The notes under the pieces were generated by a model. The model did not search any database. It saw only the letters and a program-made list of their open reading frames with translations, and had not been told where the DNA came from. A stretch of 64,000 nt of DNA from Azospirillum doebereinerae (GTDB taxonomy: Bacteria; Pseudomonadota; Alphaproteobacteria; Azospirillales; Azospirillaceae), in the NCBI RefSeq assembly GCF_003989665.1, contig NZ_RZIJ01000021.1:1-64000 (forward strand), in the 5' to 3' direction. A program made the position numbers and the translations under genes. Of the stretch, positions 1 to 8,648 are shown one piece after another; the first letter of the stretch is position 1; each line of letters opens with the position of its first letter.

Positions 1-74
1 TCCACCTCCAACAATGGTGAATCACGTCAGCGGCCCAAGCGCAACCGCCGATTCAGATTTCAGGCGCGATGCTC

Positions 75-239
75 TAAAGCGTCGGGAATTTACAACGAAG
101 TTTGCCGAGCCGGAACCGTTTTCACAGTGGTCCCGCGTCCTCGCCCGTTGCGTTGGAGTGCGGTTGTGGACGGATCATTTTATGTGTCCAACGTGACAGG
201 TTATGGGGGCTGGCGGAACAGGTTATGGTTCCATCCAGA
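75..239. repeat. 165-bp direct repeat, copy 1
   Basis: Positions 75-239 match 9815-9979 at a constant offset of 9740 bases with only three substitutions (111, 128 and 138 against 9851, 9868 and 9878). The right edge contains the last codons and the TAA stop of pabB. The element carries a short inverted repeat at about 215-232 (GGAAC/GTTCC) and two copies of CATAACCTGT on the minus strand. It could be a dispersed 3'-end element with terminator function or a scar of a duplication. I see no convincing coding function in it. Confidence 0.9.
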
Positions 240-1584
240 CCTCCTCCAGGCTGCGCAGCAAAGGGCGCAATTTGACCATCATCTCGTCATGCTCGTCCTG
301 CGGATCGGAATCCGCGACGATGCCGCCGCCGGCTTGGGCGATCACATGGTCCGGCGTCACCGACAGGGTGCGTATGACGACGCTGCTGTCCATGGCGCCG
401 TCGAAGCCGATCCAGGCGACCGAACCGCAATAGGCGCCGCGCCGTGCCTCCTCCAACTCGTCGATGATCTCCATCGCGCGGATCTTGGGAGCCCCGGTGA
501 TCGACCCGCCGGGGAAGGTCGCCCGCAGCAGGTCCACCGGGCCGAGGCCGGGGCGCAGCTCCGCCCGCACCACCGAGACGAGGTGATGGACCGACGCGAA
601 GCTCTCCAGCCCGTACAACACCGGGACCTTTACGCTGCCGATCCGGGACACGCGGGCCAGATCGTTGCGCAGCAGGTCGGTGATCATCAGGTTTTCCGCC
701 CGGTCCTTCGGGCTGGCCAGCAGGGCCGCCGCCTCCGCCGCGTCGGCCGCAGGGTCGGCGCGGCGCGGGCGCGTGCCCTTGATCGGCCGGGTCTCGATGC
801 GCCCGTCGCTCTCCAGCCGGAGGAAGCGCTCCGGCGAGGCGCTGGCGATGGACAGGCGCGGACCGAGGTTGAGGAAGGCCGCAAAGGGCGCCGGGCTGAG
901 CGCTCGCAGCCGCTCGAACAGGGCGTAGGGATCCAGCCCCGCCGGCCGGTCGGCGAGGAAGCGCTGCGTGAAGTTCGCCTGATAGATGTCGCCGGCCCGG
1001 ATGTAGGCCAGCACCCGTTCGATCTTCGCGCGGTATTCATCGCGCGTCAACTCGCTGCGCCAGGGCGCGGGAACCACGCGGCCGGGCGGTGGCATCGGGT
1101 CGGCCAGACGCGTCGCCATCGCGCGGGCGCGGCCCTCCGCCTCCGGCCGCGACGCGACGACCCAGGCGCGTTGCTCCGCGTGGTCGAAGGCGGCGACCAC
1201 GTCGTAGAGGCCGAAGGCGAGATCGGGCTGGCCGCCGAAGTTGCCATGGCGGGTCGGCAGGGTTTCCAGGAACCGACCCGCCTCGTAGCCGAGGAACCCG
1301 ACCGCGCCGCCGGTGAAGGGAACGGGTGCGAGGCCGGGTGTCGGGTCGTAAGCCGCCAGCAGGCCCGCCAGCGCGTCGAAGGGTGAGCCGCCCACCGGAA
1401 CGCCGTCCACCAGCACCTGCCCGTCAACGGATTCGACGGTGCGGACGGGATCGGCGACGATGTAGCTGTAGCGCCCATGGTCGGAATGCCGGGCGGCGCT
1501 GTCGAGCAGCATGGCCCAAGGCTCGCCGCTCCAACGACAGAAGGCGAGCGCCGGGCAGGTATGGTCGACGGGGATAGCGATCAT
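223..1584 (-). CDS. pabB: Aminodeoxychorismate synthase component I (PabB)
   Basis: Predicted 453-residue chorismate-binding enzyme that aminates chorismate to 4-amino-4-deoxychorismate for folate synthesis. The C-terminal catalytic domain (about 175-445) shows the family signatures IYQANFTQRF, PIKGTRPR, ENLMITDLLRND and GGSITGAPK. The lysine of PIKGT (about residue 269) marks aminodeoxychorismate rather than anthranilate synthases. No PabC lyase or PabA glutaminase is fused. The reading frame stays open far upstream, but that part lies antisense to hyi, so the ATG at 1584 starting MIAIPVDH is chosen; it also gives the usual family length. The last few codons and the stop lie inside the 165-bp repeat. 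The gene is divergent from hyi. Confidence 0.93.
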   Translation of the reverse strand: MIAIPVDHTCPALAFCRWSGEPWAMLLDSAARHSDHGRYSYIVADPVRTVESVDGQVLVDGVPVGGSPFDALAGLLAAYDPTPGLAPVPFTGGAVGFLGYEAGRFLETLPTRHGNFGGQPDLAFGLYDVVAAFDHAEQRAWVVASRPEAEGRARAMATRLADPMPPPGRVVPAPWRSELTRDEYRAKIERVLAYIRAGDIYQANFTQRFLADRPAGLDPYALFERLRALSPAPFAAFLNLGPRLSIASASPERFLRLESDGRIETRPIKGTRPRRADPAADAAEAAALLASPKDRAENLMITDLLRNDLARVSRIGSVKVPVLYGLESFASVHHLVSVVRAELRPGLGPVDLLRATFPGGSITGAPKIRAMEIIDELEEARRGAYCGSVAWIGFDGAMDSSVVIRTLSVTPDHVIAQAGGGIVADSDPQDEHDEMMVKLRPLLRSLEEVWMEP

Positions 1585-1737
1585 GACGTCCGTCCGTGGC
1601 AACCCGGCCGTCTCTACCCGATGCCGCTCGCCGCCGCCACCTCCATGTCCCCGGGAGTCGATGCGGCGCTGGACGCCGATGGGGGGATGGACCACAACCC
1701 ATCGCGGGGACCACCACGACACGCAAGGGCCATAGCG

Positions 1738-2544
1738 ATGCGCTTCGCTGCCAACCTGAGCCTTTTGTTCACCGAACGCCCCTTTCCGGAGCGTTTCGCC
1801 GCTGCGGCCGCAGCCGGTTTCGACGCCGTGGAGTTCCTGTTCCCCTACGGGTTTCCGGCCGAAACGCTGGCGGCGGAACTGAACGCCAACAACCTGGCGC
1901 TGGCGCTGTTCAACCTGCCGCCCGGCGATTGGGAGGCGGGGGAGCGTGGCATCGCCTGCCTTCCCGGACGCGAGGCGGAGTTCCGCGCGGGCGTGGACCG
2001 CGCCATCGCCTACGCGCGCGCTCTGGGCAACCGGCGCCTGCACTGCATGGCGGGCATCGTCCCGCCGGGGTTGGACCGCGCCATGGCGCTGGAGACCTAT
2101 GTCGGCAATCTGCGCGTTGCCGCTTCGGCCTGCCTGGACGCCAGGCTGACCCTGCTGGTCGAACCGATCAACACCCGCGACATGCCGGGCTACCTGATGG
2201 ACCGCACCACCCTGGCCAGGGAGGTGATCGGGCGGGTCGGCGCACCGAACCTGCGCCTGCAGCTCGACCTCTACCACGCGCAGATCAGCGAGGGCGACCT
2301 CGCCACCCGCATCCGCGCCAACGCCGACCTCACCGACCATGTCCAGATCGCCGGAGTGCCCGACCGGCACGAACCGGACAGCGGCGAAGTCCATTACCCT
2401 TACCTGTTCGAGATCCTGGCCACCACCGGCTATGACGGCTTCATCGGCTGCGAATACCGGCCGAGGGGACGGACCGAGGAGGGGCTCGGCTGGCTCGCGG
2501 CTTGGCGGGCCGGCATCGATCGCTCCGGTCTCGACCGTTCATGA
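1738..2544 (+). CDS. hyi: Hydroxypyruvate isomerase (Hyi family)
   Basis: Predicted 268-residue TIM-barrel isomerase of the xylose-isomerase-like superfamily, interconverting hydroxypyruvate and tartronate semialdehyde; 2-oxo-tetronate isomerase (OtnI) is a close alternative. The start MRFAANLSLLF, the GDWEAGERGIACLPGRE segment and the metal/catalytic glutamates in LLVEPINTRD and IGCEYRP match E. coli Hyi. The ATG at 1738 gives the family length; the frame is open further upstream but has no similarity there. It stands alone, divergent from pabB and about 140 bp before ycaQ. Hydroxypyruvate could link it to the transketolase operon at 9981-20035, but that is only an inference. Confidence 0.85.
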   Translation: MRFAANLSLLFTERPFPERFAAAAAAGFDAVEFLFPYGFPAETLAAELNANNLALALFNLPPGDWEAGERGIACLPGREAEFRAGVDRAIAYARALGNRRLHCMAGIVPPGLDRAMALETYVGNLRVAASACLDARLTLLVEPINTRDMPGYLMDRTTLAREVIGRVGAPNLRLQLDLYHAQISEGDLATRIRANADLTDHVQIAGVPDRHEPDSGEVHYPYLFEILATTGYDGFIGCEYRPRGRTEEGLGWLAAWRAGIDRSGLDRS

Positions 2545-2683
2545 TCAAGCCACCGCTGGCCGCATGACACCCTTGATCTTCGGAGGATCGGCTCCGTGCC
2601 CGCCGCGTATCGGGCAACCTCCGTGATCATGATTGTTTTCTCCTGTATCGTGTCCGCCCCGCTCCCTGTCCGGCCCCCGCCCC

Positions 2684-3919
2684 ATGCCGCGCCCCGATAC
2701 GCTGTCCCTCCGCGAAGCCCGCCGCATCGCCATCGCCGCACAGGGCTTCGCCGCTTCCCCTTCCGCCGGCACCGCGCCGGTCGAGGCGCGCCATGTCCGC
2801 AAGATGGTCGGGCGGCTGGGACTGGTGCAGATCGATTCCGTCAACGTGCTGGTCCGCTCGCATTACCTGCCGCTCTTCTCGCGGCTCGGCGCCTACGAGG
2901 CCGGACTGCTCGACCGGCTCGCCTATGGCGGCAAGCGGCGGTGCCTGTTCGAGTATTGGGGCCACGAGGCGTCGCTGATCCCGGTCGAGCAGCAGCCCCT
3001 GTTCCGCTGGCGCATGGCGCGGGCCGAGCGCGGCGACGGCATCTATGGCGAGCTGGCGCGCTTCGCCGCCGAGCGCCGCCCCTACATCGATTCGGTGCTG
3101 GCCGAGGTGGCGGCGCGCGGGCCGCTGGGCGCTTCGGAACTGTCGGAGGCCGGGCGCGGCCAAGGCGGCTGGTGGGGCTGGAGCGACGGCAAGCGGGCGG
3201 TGGAGTTCCTGTTCTGGGCCGGGCTGCTCACCACCGCCGGGCGGCGCGGTTTCGAACGGCTCTACGACCTGCCCGAACGCGTGCTGCCCGCCACCGTCCT
3301 CGCCACGCCCACACCGGACGAGGCCGAGGCCCAGCGCGCCCTGCTGCGCATCGCCGCCCGCGCCCACGGCATCGCCACCGAACGCGACCTGCGCGACTAC
3401 CACCGGCTCGATCCCGCCGACGCGCGGCTGCGGATCGCCGAACTGGTCGAGGCGGGCGATTTGCTGCCGGTGACGGTGGAGGGCTGGGCGAAGCCCGCTT
3501 ACCTCGCCCCCGACGCACGCCGCCCGCGCAAGGTCGGCCCTCGCGCCCTGCTGTCGCCGTTCGACTCGCTGATCTGGGAGCGCCAGCGCACCGAGCGGCT
3601 GTTCGGCCTTCGCTTCCGGTTGGAGATCTACACGCCGGCCGAAAAACGCGAACACGGCTATTACGTGCTGCCTTTCCTGATGGACGAGCGGATCGCCGCG
3701 CGAGTCGACCTGAAATCCGACCGCAAGGCCGGAACACTGCTGATCCAGGCCGCCCACGCCGAGCCGGATGCGGCGCATGGCCCGGTGGCCGACGCGTTGG
3801 CTGTCGAATTGCGGCGGCTGGCCGGCTGGCTGGGGCTTGGCCGCGTCACGGTGGTCGGGGCCGGCGACCTCGCCCCGGCGCTGGCCAACGCGTTGACGAT
3901 CTCAGTCGAGGTGGGTTAG
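2684..3919 (+). CDS. ycaQ: YcaQ-type winged-helix interstrand-crosslink DNA glycosylase
   Basis: Predicted 411-residue member of the AlkX/YcaQ family, which unhooks DNA interstrand crosslinks. The family landmark QIDSVNVLVRSHYLPLFSR (about residues 45-63) carries the QxD catalytic motif, followed by LFEYWGHEASLIP and the C-terminal LLSPFDSLIWERQR segment. The start ATGCCGCGCCCC at 2684 is chosen because upstream codons lack similarity. Its 3' end overlaps the convergent Lrp-type gene by 18 bp. Confidence 0.88.
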   Translation: MPRPDTLSLREARRIAIAAQGFAASPSAGTAPVEARHVRKMVGRLGLVQIDSVNVLVRSHYLPLFSRLGAYEAGLLDRLAYGGKRRCLFEYWGHEASLIPVEQQPLFRWRMARAERGDGIYGELARFAAERRPYIDSVLAEVAARGPLGASELSEAGRGQGGWWGWSDGKRAVEFLFWAGLLTTAGRRGFERLYDLPERVLPATVLATPTPDEAEAQRALLRIAARAHGIATERDLRDYHRLDPADARLRIAELVEAGDLLPVTVEGWAKPAYLAPDARRPRKVGPRALLSPFDSLIWERQRTERLFGLRFRLEIYTPAEKREHGYYVLPFLMDERIAARVDLKSDRKAGTLLIQAAHAEPDAAHGPVADALAVELRRLAGWLGLGRVTVVGAGDLAPALANALTISVEVG

Positions 3920-4384
3920 CGGCAGGCGGGTTTCGAACTTCACCTCCTTCAGGGTCACGCTGGACTTCACATGCGCGACCGCCGGGATGGAGAAGATCCG
4001 TTCGCTGAGGAAACGTCCGTAATCCTCGGTGGTGGGCACGACGATGCGCAGCAGGTAATCCGCCTCGCCGGTGACGGCGAAGCATTCCAGCACCTCCGGC
4101 ATCGCGGCGATGGCGGTTTCGAACTGATCGACCGCGTTCTCCTTGTGGCGCTCCAAAGTGACGTGGGCGAAGACGCATTCGCCCAGCCCCAGCTTGCGCG
4201 GGTCGAGATGGACGGTGTAGCGGCGGATCACGCCGATCTCCTCCATCGACCGCACGCGCCGCCAGCAGGGCGAGGCCGACAACCCGACCGCCTCCCCCAG
4301 CTCCTGCATGGTCAAGCGGGCGTTGTCCTGCAACGCCGCCAGGATGCCCCTTTCGTGCCGGTCGAGCTTGATCGTCACCGCCAT
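3902..4384 (-). CDS. Lrp/AsnC family transcriptional regulator
   Basis: Predicted 160-residue feast/famine regulator. Residues 5-65 form the winged helix-turn-helix (start LDRHERGILAALQDNARLT, recognition region LSASPCWRRVRSMEEIGVI). Residues 70-150 form the RAM ligand-binding domain with the typical VTGEADYLLRI segment. Proteins of this type assemble as octamers and respond to amino acids. It is transcribed towards ycaQ and away from hupT, whose start lies about 170 bp from its own. The target is not evident from the neighbours. Confidence 0.9.
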   Translation of the reverse strand: MAVTIKLDRHERGILAALQDNARLTMQELGEAVGLSASPCWRRVRSMEEIGVIRRYTVHLDPRKLGLGECVFAHVTLERHKENAVDQFETAIAAMPEVLECFAVTGEADYLLRIVVPTTEDYGRFLSERIFSIPAVAHVKSSVTLKEVKFETRLPLTHLD

Positions 4385-4552
4385 CCGCCTTCCCCGCCAC
4401 CGCCCGGAGCCACCATCCGCGAAAAGCTAAACACAGCCCCATCGCCGGATAAACGGGATTCCGCGCACCGGCCGGAAGCGCCATGATAGAGTGCCATGAC
4501 AGAATGATCTGCCAACAATCCGGCTCAGCCATCCGCAAGGCCTGTCCTCCCG

Positions 4553-5920
4553 ATGAACGCGCCCTTGTCCCAGCCCTTCTCCCTGCCCGGCCTGCTGTCG
4601 GACGCCGACGCCGAGAGTGCCTGGATCGACGTGATCCAGAAGATGGACGAGACCTACGCCAACCTCGTCTCGCAGCAGGTGGAGCTGGAACGCAAGAACG
4701 CCGAGCTGGAGGAGGCGCAGGCCTTCATCGCCAGCGTGCTGGGGTCGATGACCGACGTGCTCATCGCCTGCGACCGCAATGGCCGGATCGAGCAGAGCAA
4801 CCCCGCCGCCGAACGCGCGCTGGGCCATCCCAGCCGCGATCTGGCTGGGCGGCCGCTGCCGGACTTCCTCGATCCCGGCTCTCACGCGGCCTTCGCGCGG
4901 CTGTGCGCGGCGGCGCTCCAGCGCGAGGGCGGCAGCGATGTGGAGCTGTCCTTGCGCGGTCCCACCGGCCCCTTCCCGGTGTCGGTCAACAGCACGGTGC
5001 GCTACGACCAGCGCGGTCACGCCATCGGGCTGGTGCTGGTCGGCCGCCCCATCGGCGAGCTGCGCCGCGCTTACCGCGATTTGGCCGCCGCGCACGAGGG
5101 GCTGAAGCAGACACAGCAGCAGTTGGTCCATTCGGAGAAGATGGCCTCCCTCGGCCGCCTCGTCGCCGGGGTGGCGCATGAACTGAACAACCCGATCTCC
5201 TTCGTCTACGGCAACGCCCACGCGCTGCGCCGCTACGTGGACCGGCTCACCGCCTATCTCGACAAGGTGCACGAAGGCGCTTCGCCCGAGGACCTCGCGG
5301 CCCTGCGCCGGGACCTGCGCATCGACCGCGCCCGCTCCGACCTGCCCGCCACGCTGGACGGCATGCTGGAGGGGACCGAGCGCGTGCGCGACATCGTCGC
5401 CGAGCTGCGCCGTTTCTCCTCGGAGCAGAAGCACGCTTCGGAGCGCTTCGACGCCGCCGCCCTGCTGCGCTCCGCCGTGAACTGGGTCGCCAAGGCGCAG
5501 ACGCCCGATCTGGCCGTCGTCTTCGACCTGCCCGACACGCTGGACATCGCCGGCCATCCAGGGCATCTGCATCAGGTCGCGATGAACCTCGTCCAGAACG
5601 CCGTCGACGCCATGGCCGCCGCGCGCGCCAAGCGGCTGGAACTGCACGCCCGCCAGCAGGATGGAACGGTGACCATCACCGTCCGGGACACCGGCCACGG
5701 CATTCCGGACGAGATATTGGGGCGGGTGTTCGACCCCTTCTTCACCACCAAGCCGGTCGGCAAGGGGACCGGGCTGGGGCTGTCGATCAGCTACCAACTG
5801 GTCAAGGACCATGGCGGTACCCTGACCGCCGCCAACCACCCGGACGGCGGCGCCCTGTTCACGCTGACCCTGCCGGCCGCCGGCCGGTCCGAAGCCGCCG
5901 CCAAGGATTCCAGCCGATGA
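4553..5920 (+). CDS. hupT: HupT hydrogen-sensing histidine kinase
   Basis: Predicted 455-residue cytoplasmic sensor kinase. An N-terminal coiled region (about 28-60) precedes a PAS domain (about 60-165, GSMTDVLIACDRNGRIEQSN). The HisKA box GVAHELNNPISF has its phosphoacceptor at about His209. A HATPase domain follows with the N box (NLVQNAVDAM), G1 (DTGHGIPDE) and G2 (GTGLGLSIS). There are no membrane segments. It is translationally coupled (ATGA overlap) to hupU and followed by hupV, the standard order of the HupTUV H2-sensing module; in relatives HupT controls the response regulator HupR. No HupR gene lies in the window. Confidence 0.92.
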   Translation: MNAPLSQPFSLPGLLSDADAESAWIDVIQKMDETYANLVSQQVELERKNAELEEAQAFIASVLGSMTDVLIACDRNGRIEQSNPAAERALGHPSRDLAGRPLPDFLDPGSHAAFARLCAAALQREGGSDVELSLRGPTGPFPVSVNSTVRYDQRGHAIGLVLVGRPIGELRRAYRDLAAAHEGLKQTQQQLVHSEKMASLGRLVAGVAHELNNPISFVYGNAHALRRYVDRLTAYLDKVHEGASPEDLAALRRDLRIDRARSDLPATLDGMLEGTERVRDIVAELRRFSSEQKHASERFDAAALLRSAVNWVAKAQTPDLAVVFDLPDTLDIAGHPGHLHQVAMNLVQNAVDAMAAARAKRLELHARQQDGTVTITVRDTGHGIPDEILGRVFDPFFTTKPVGKGTGLGLSISYQLVKDHGGTLTAANHPDGGALFTLTLPAAGRSEAAAKDSSR

Positions 5921-6927
5921 GAGACCGCCCGCTGTCGGTACTGTGGCTGCAATCGGGCGGCTGCGGCGGCTGCACCATGTCGCTGCTCTGCGCCGAATCG
6001 CCTGATCTGCTCACGGTGCTGGAGGCCGCGAACATTCGGCTTCTCTGGCACCCCAGCCTGTCGGAGGAAACCGGGGCCGAGGCCGTTGCCCTGTTCGACC
6101 GCATCCTGTCGGGGGCGGAGCCGCTGGACGTGCTGTGCGTCGAAGGCTCACTGCTGCGCGGTCCGAACGGCACTGGGCGCTTCCATGTGCTGGCCGGCAC
6201 CGGGCGGCCGACGATCGACTGGGTCCGCGCGCTGGCCGCCATGGCCGGGCATGTCGTGGCAGTCGGGACCTGCGCCGCCTATGGCGGGATCACGGCGGCG
6301 GGCGAGAACATCACCGACGCCTGCGGCCTCCAGTACGACGGCGCCCGGCGCGGTGGCGCGCTGGGCGGGGAGTTCCGTACGCGCTCCGGCCTGCCGGTGA
6401 TCAACGTGGCCGGCTGCCCAACCCATCCGAACTGGGTGACGGAGACGCTGATGCTGCTGGCCGAGGACACGCTGGCATCCGGCGACCTCGACGTCTACCA
6501 GCGCCCGCGCTTCTACGCCGACCACCTCGTCCATCATGGTTGCCCCCGCAACGAGTATTACGAGTACAAGGCCAGCGCCGAGAAGCCTTCGGACCTCGGC
6601 TGTCTGATGGAGCATATGGGATGCCTCGGCACCCAGGCGCACGCCGACTGCAACACGCGGCTGTGGAACGGCGAGGGATCCTGCACGCGCGGCGGCTACG
6701 CCTGCATCAACTGCACGGCGCCGGGCTTCGAGGAGCCGGGGCATCCGTTCCAGCAGACCCCAAAATTCGCTGGTATCCCCATCGGCCTGCCGACCGACAT
6801 GCCCAAGGCGTGGTTCGTGGCGCTGGCCTCGCTCGCCAAGGCGGCAACGCCGGAGCGCGTGCGCCGCAACGCCGCCGCCGACCGCATCGTCGTGCCCCCG
6901 ACCGTGCGCAACACCAACAAGAGCTGA
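5917..6927 (+). CDS. hupU: HupU, small subunit of the regulatory [NiFe] hydrogenase
   Basis: Predicted 336-residue FeS subunit of a cytoplasmic H2-sensing hydrogenase (HupU/HoxB group). The protein starts almost directly with LWLQSGGCGGCTMSLL, so it lacks the Tat signal peptide of uptake hydrogenases. Cysteine motifs for three FeS clusters are visible: CxxC near residues 16-19, VGTCAAYGG, NVAGCPTHPNW, then HHGCPRNEYYE, GCLGTQAHADC and GGYACINCTAPGFEEP. It overlaps hupT by four bases, and hupV starts seven bases after its stop. Confidence 0.95.
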   Translation: MRDRPLSVLWLQSGGCGGCTMSLLCAESPDLLTVLEAANIRLLWHPSLSEETGAEAVALFDRILSGAEPLDVLCVEGSLLRGPNGTGRFHVLAGTGRPTIDWVRALAAMAGHVVAVGTCAAYGGITAAGENITDACGLQYDGARRGGALGGEFRTRSGLPVINVAGCPTHPNWVTETLMLLAEDTLASGDLDVYQRPRFYADHLVHHGCPRNEYYEYKASAEKPSDLGCLMEHMGCLGTQAHADCNTRLWNGEGSCTRGGYACINCTAPGFEEPGHPFQQTPKFAGIPIGLPTDMPKAWFVALASLAKAATPERVRRNAAADRIVVPPTVRNTNKS

Positions 6928-6933
6928 ACCGCC

Positions 6934-8412
6934 GTGCCTCAAAACACCGGGACCGAGGACACCAAGCGCCGCCTGATCGTCGGCCCCTTCAACCGCGTCG
7001 AGGGCGACTTGGAGGTGCGGCTGGAGATCGCCGATGGTGCCGTGTCGGCCGCCTATGTGAACTCCCCGTTGTTCCGGGGGTTCGAGCGGATTCTGGAGGG
7101 CCGCGACCCGCTCGACGCGCTGGTGGTGGCGCCGCGCATCTGCGGCATCTGCTCGGTGTCGCAATCCCATGCGGCGGCGCTGGCGCTGGCCGGAATCCAG
7201 GGGCTGACGGTCCCGCGCAACGGGCTGCTGGCGACCAACCTGATGACGGCGACCGAGAACATCGCCGACCATCTGACCCACTTCCACCTGTTCTTCATGC
7301 CCGACTTCGCCCGCAGCGCCTACGCGGACCGTCCCTGGTTCGACCGCGCCGAGGCGCGGTTCAAGGCGGCGCAGGGGACCAGCGTCCGCCGGGCGATGGC
7401 GGCGCGGACCGAGCTGTTCCACATCCTGGGGCTGATGGGCGGCAAGTGGCCGCACACCCTGACCCTCCAGCCGGGCGGCGTCGCCCGCGCGGTGGACGCC
7501 CGCGACCGGGTGCGGCTGCTGGCCATCGTCGGCGCCTTCCGCCGTTTCCTGGAAACCAGCCTGTTCGGCGCCCCGCTGGACGCGGTGCTGGATCTGGCGG
7601 CGCCGGAGGATCTCGACCGCTGGCGCACGGCCGGGCCGGAAGGCGATTTCCGCCTGTTCCTAGAGATCGCCGAGGATCTGGAACTGCCCCGTCTCGGCCG
7701 CGCCTACGACCATTTCCTCAGCCATGGCGCCTACCCGTCGCCGGACGGCGGGCATCTCTACCGGCGCGGCGTTTTCGCCGACGGCCGGGACGCCGCCTAT
7801 GATCCGGGCGAGGTCGCCGAGCACCACCGCTTCAGCCGCATGGCCGGGCAGGACCGCCCGCACGCCCCCTTCGTCGGATCGACCGTTCCCGACGGCACCG
7901 ACGAGGAGGGCTACACTTGGTGCAAGGCGCCGCGCCTCTCCGGCCGCCCCTTCGAGACCGGCGCCATCGCGCGCCAGTTGATCGACGGGCACCCTTTGGT
8001 CCGTGCGCTGGTCGCCCGCGACGGCGCCAACGTTCACAGCCGCGTCGTCGCCCGTCTGCTAGAGAAGGCCCGAACCACCCGCGCGATGGAGCAATGGCTG
8101 CGCGGCCTGGACCTCGCCGGTCCCTGGTGCGTCCAGGGTGGAATGCCGGACACCGCCCAGTCCATCGGCCTGACCGAGGCGGCGCGCGGCGCGCTCGGCC
8201 ATTGGCTGCGGGTGGAGCATGGCAGGATCGCCGGCTACCAGATCATCGCCCCCACCACCTGGAACTTCTCCCCCCGCGACCTGGACGGCGTGCCGGGACC
8301 TCTGGAACAAGCGCTGGTCGGTGCCCCGGTGCGTCCGGGAGAGGCCTCGCCACTATCGGTCCAGCACATCGTCCGGTCTTTCGATCCATGCATGGTCTGC
8401 ACGGTGCATTGA
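6934..8412 (+). CDS. hupV: HupV, large subunit of the regulatory [NiFe] hydrogenase
   Basis: Predicted 492-residue catalytic subunit holding the NiFe site. The N-terminal ligand motif is RICGICSVSQSH and the C-terminal motif is DPCMVCTVH. The protein ends exactly at that histidine, so it lacks the C-terminal extension cleaved by maturation proteases in energy-generating hydrogenases; this is the hallmark of H2 sensors. The start is GTG at 6934, seven bases after hupU. It should form HupUV and modulate HupT. Maturation genes (hyp) and uptake hydrogenase genes are not in the window. Confidence 0.95.
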   Translation: MPQNTGTEDTKRRLIVGPFNRVEGDLEVRLEIADGAVSAAYVNSPLFRGFERILEGRDPLDALVVAPRICGICSVSQSHAAALALAGIQGLTVPRNGLLATNLMTATENIADHLTHFHLFFMPDFARSAYADRPWFDRAEARFKAAQGTSVRRAMAARTELFHILGLMGGKWPHTLTLQPGGVARAVDARDRVRLLAIVGAFRRFLETSLFGAPLDAVLDLAAPEDLDRWRTAGPEGDFRLFLEIAEDLELPRLGRAYDHFLSHGAYPSPDGGHLYRRGVFADGRDAAYDPGEVAEHHRFSRMAGQDRPHAPFVGSTVPDGTDEEGYTWCKAPRLSGRPFETGAIARQLIDGHPLVRALVARDGANVHSRVVARLLEKARTTRAMEQWLRGLDLAGPWCVQGGMPDTAQSIGLTEAARGALGHWLRVEHGRIAGYQIIAPTTWNFSPRDLDGVPGPLEQALVGAPVRPGEASPLSVQHIVRSFDPCMVCTVH

Positions 8413-8534
8413 AATTTTATTCAGTTAAATCAATTTACTATCCATGGTCGCTCGAAATTTTCTCGGAATTCATTCGGCAGCGTTGGCAACCACCGAGGAA
8501 CGCAGAGCGAACGGAGCCCAGCAAGGAACTCTTC

Positions 8535-8648
8535 ATGCCCTGGTGGAGCGACCTCATCACCCGCCTCAGCCTGCGCGGCGCCATGGATGGCTGGGCGGCG
8601 CTGTGGACGGTCGGAAGCGCCCTGATCGCCCGATTTAACTCAAGAGAT
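8535..8648 (+). pseudogene. N-terminal fragment of a gene interrupted by the IS5-type element
   Basis: An ATG at 8535 preceded by AAGGAAC at about 8523 opens a frame beginning MPWWSDLITRLSLRGAMDG. It runs on for roughly 35 codons and stops where the insertion element begins. The good ribosome binding site and hydrophobic, codon-biased start suggest a real gene downstream of hupV cut by the IS. I cannot recognise the family, and nothing clearly matching its remainder is visible beyond 9736. Confidence 0.4.

Noticed and set aside
14..196. A 60-codon frame inside repeat copy 1 as a gene
   Set aside because: The second repeat copy does not keep the same start, and there is no ribosome binding site or recognisable product.
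1585..2394. Upstream in-frame extension of pabB on the minus strand (over 260 codons)
   Set aside because: It lies antisense to hyi, is not similar to PabB and would more than half again lengthen a family-sized protein; high GC keeps such frames open.
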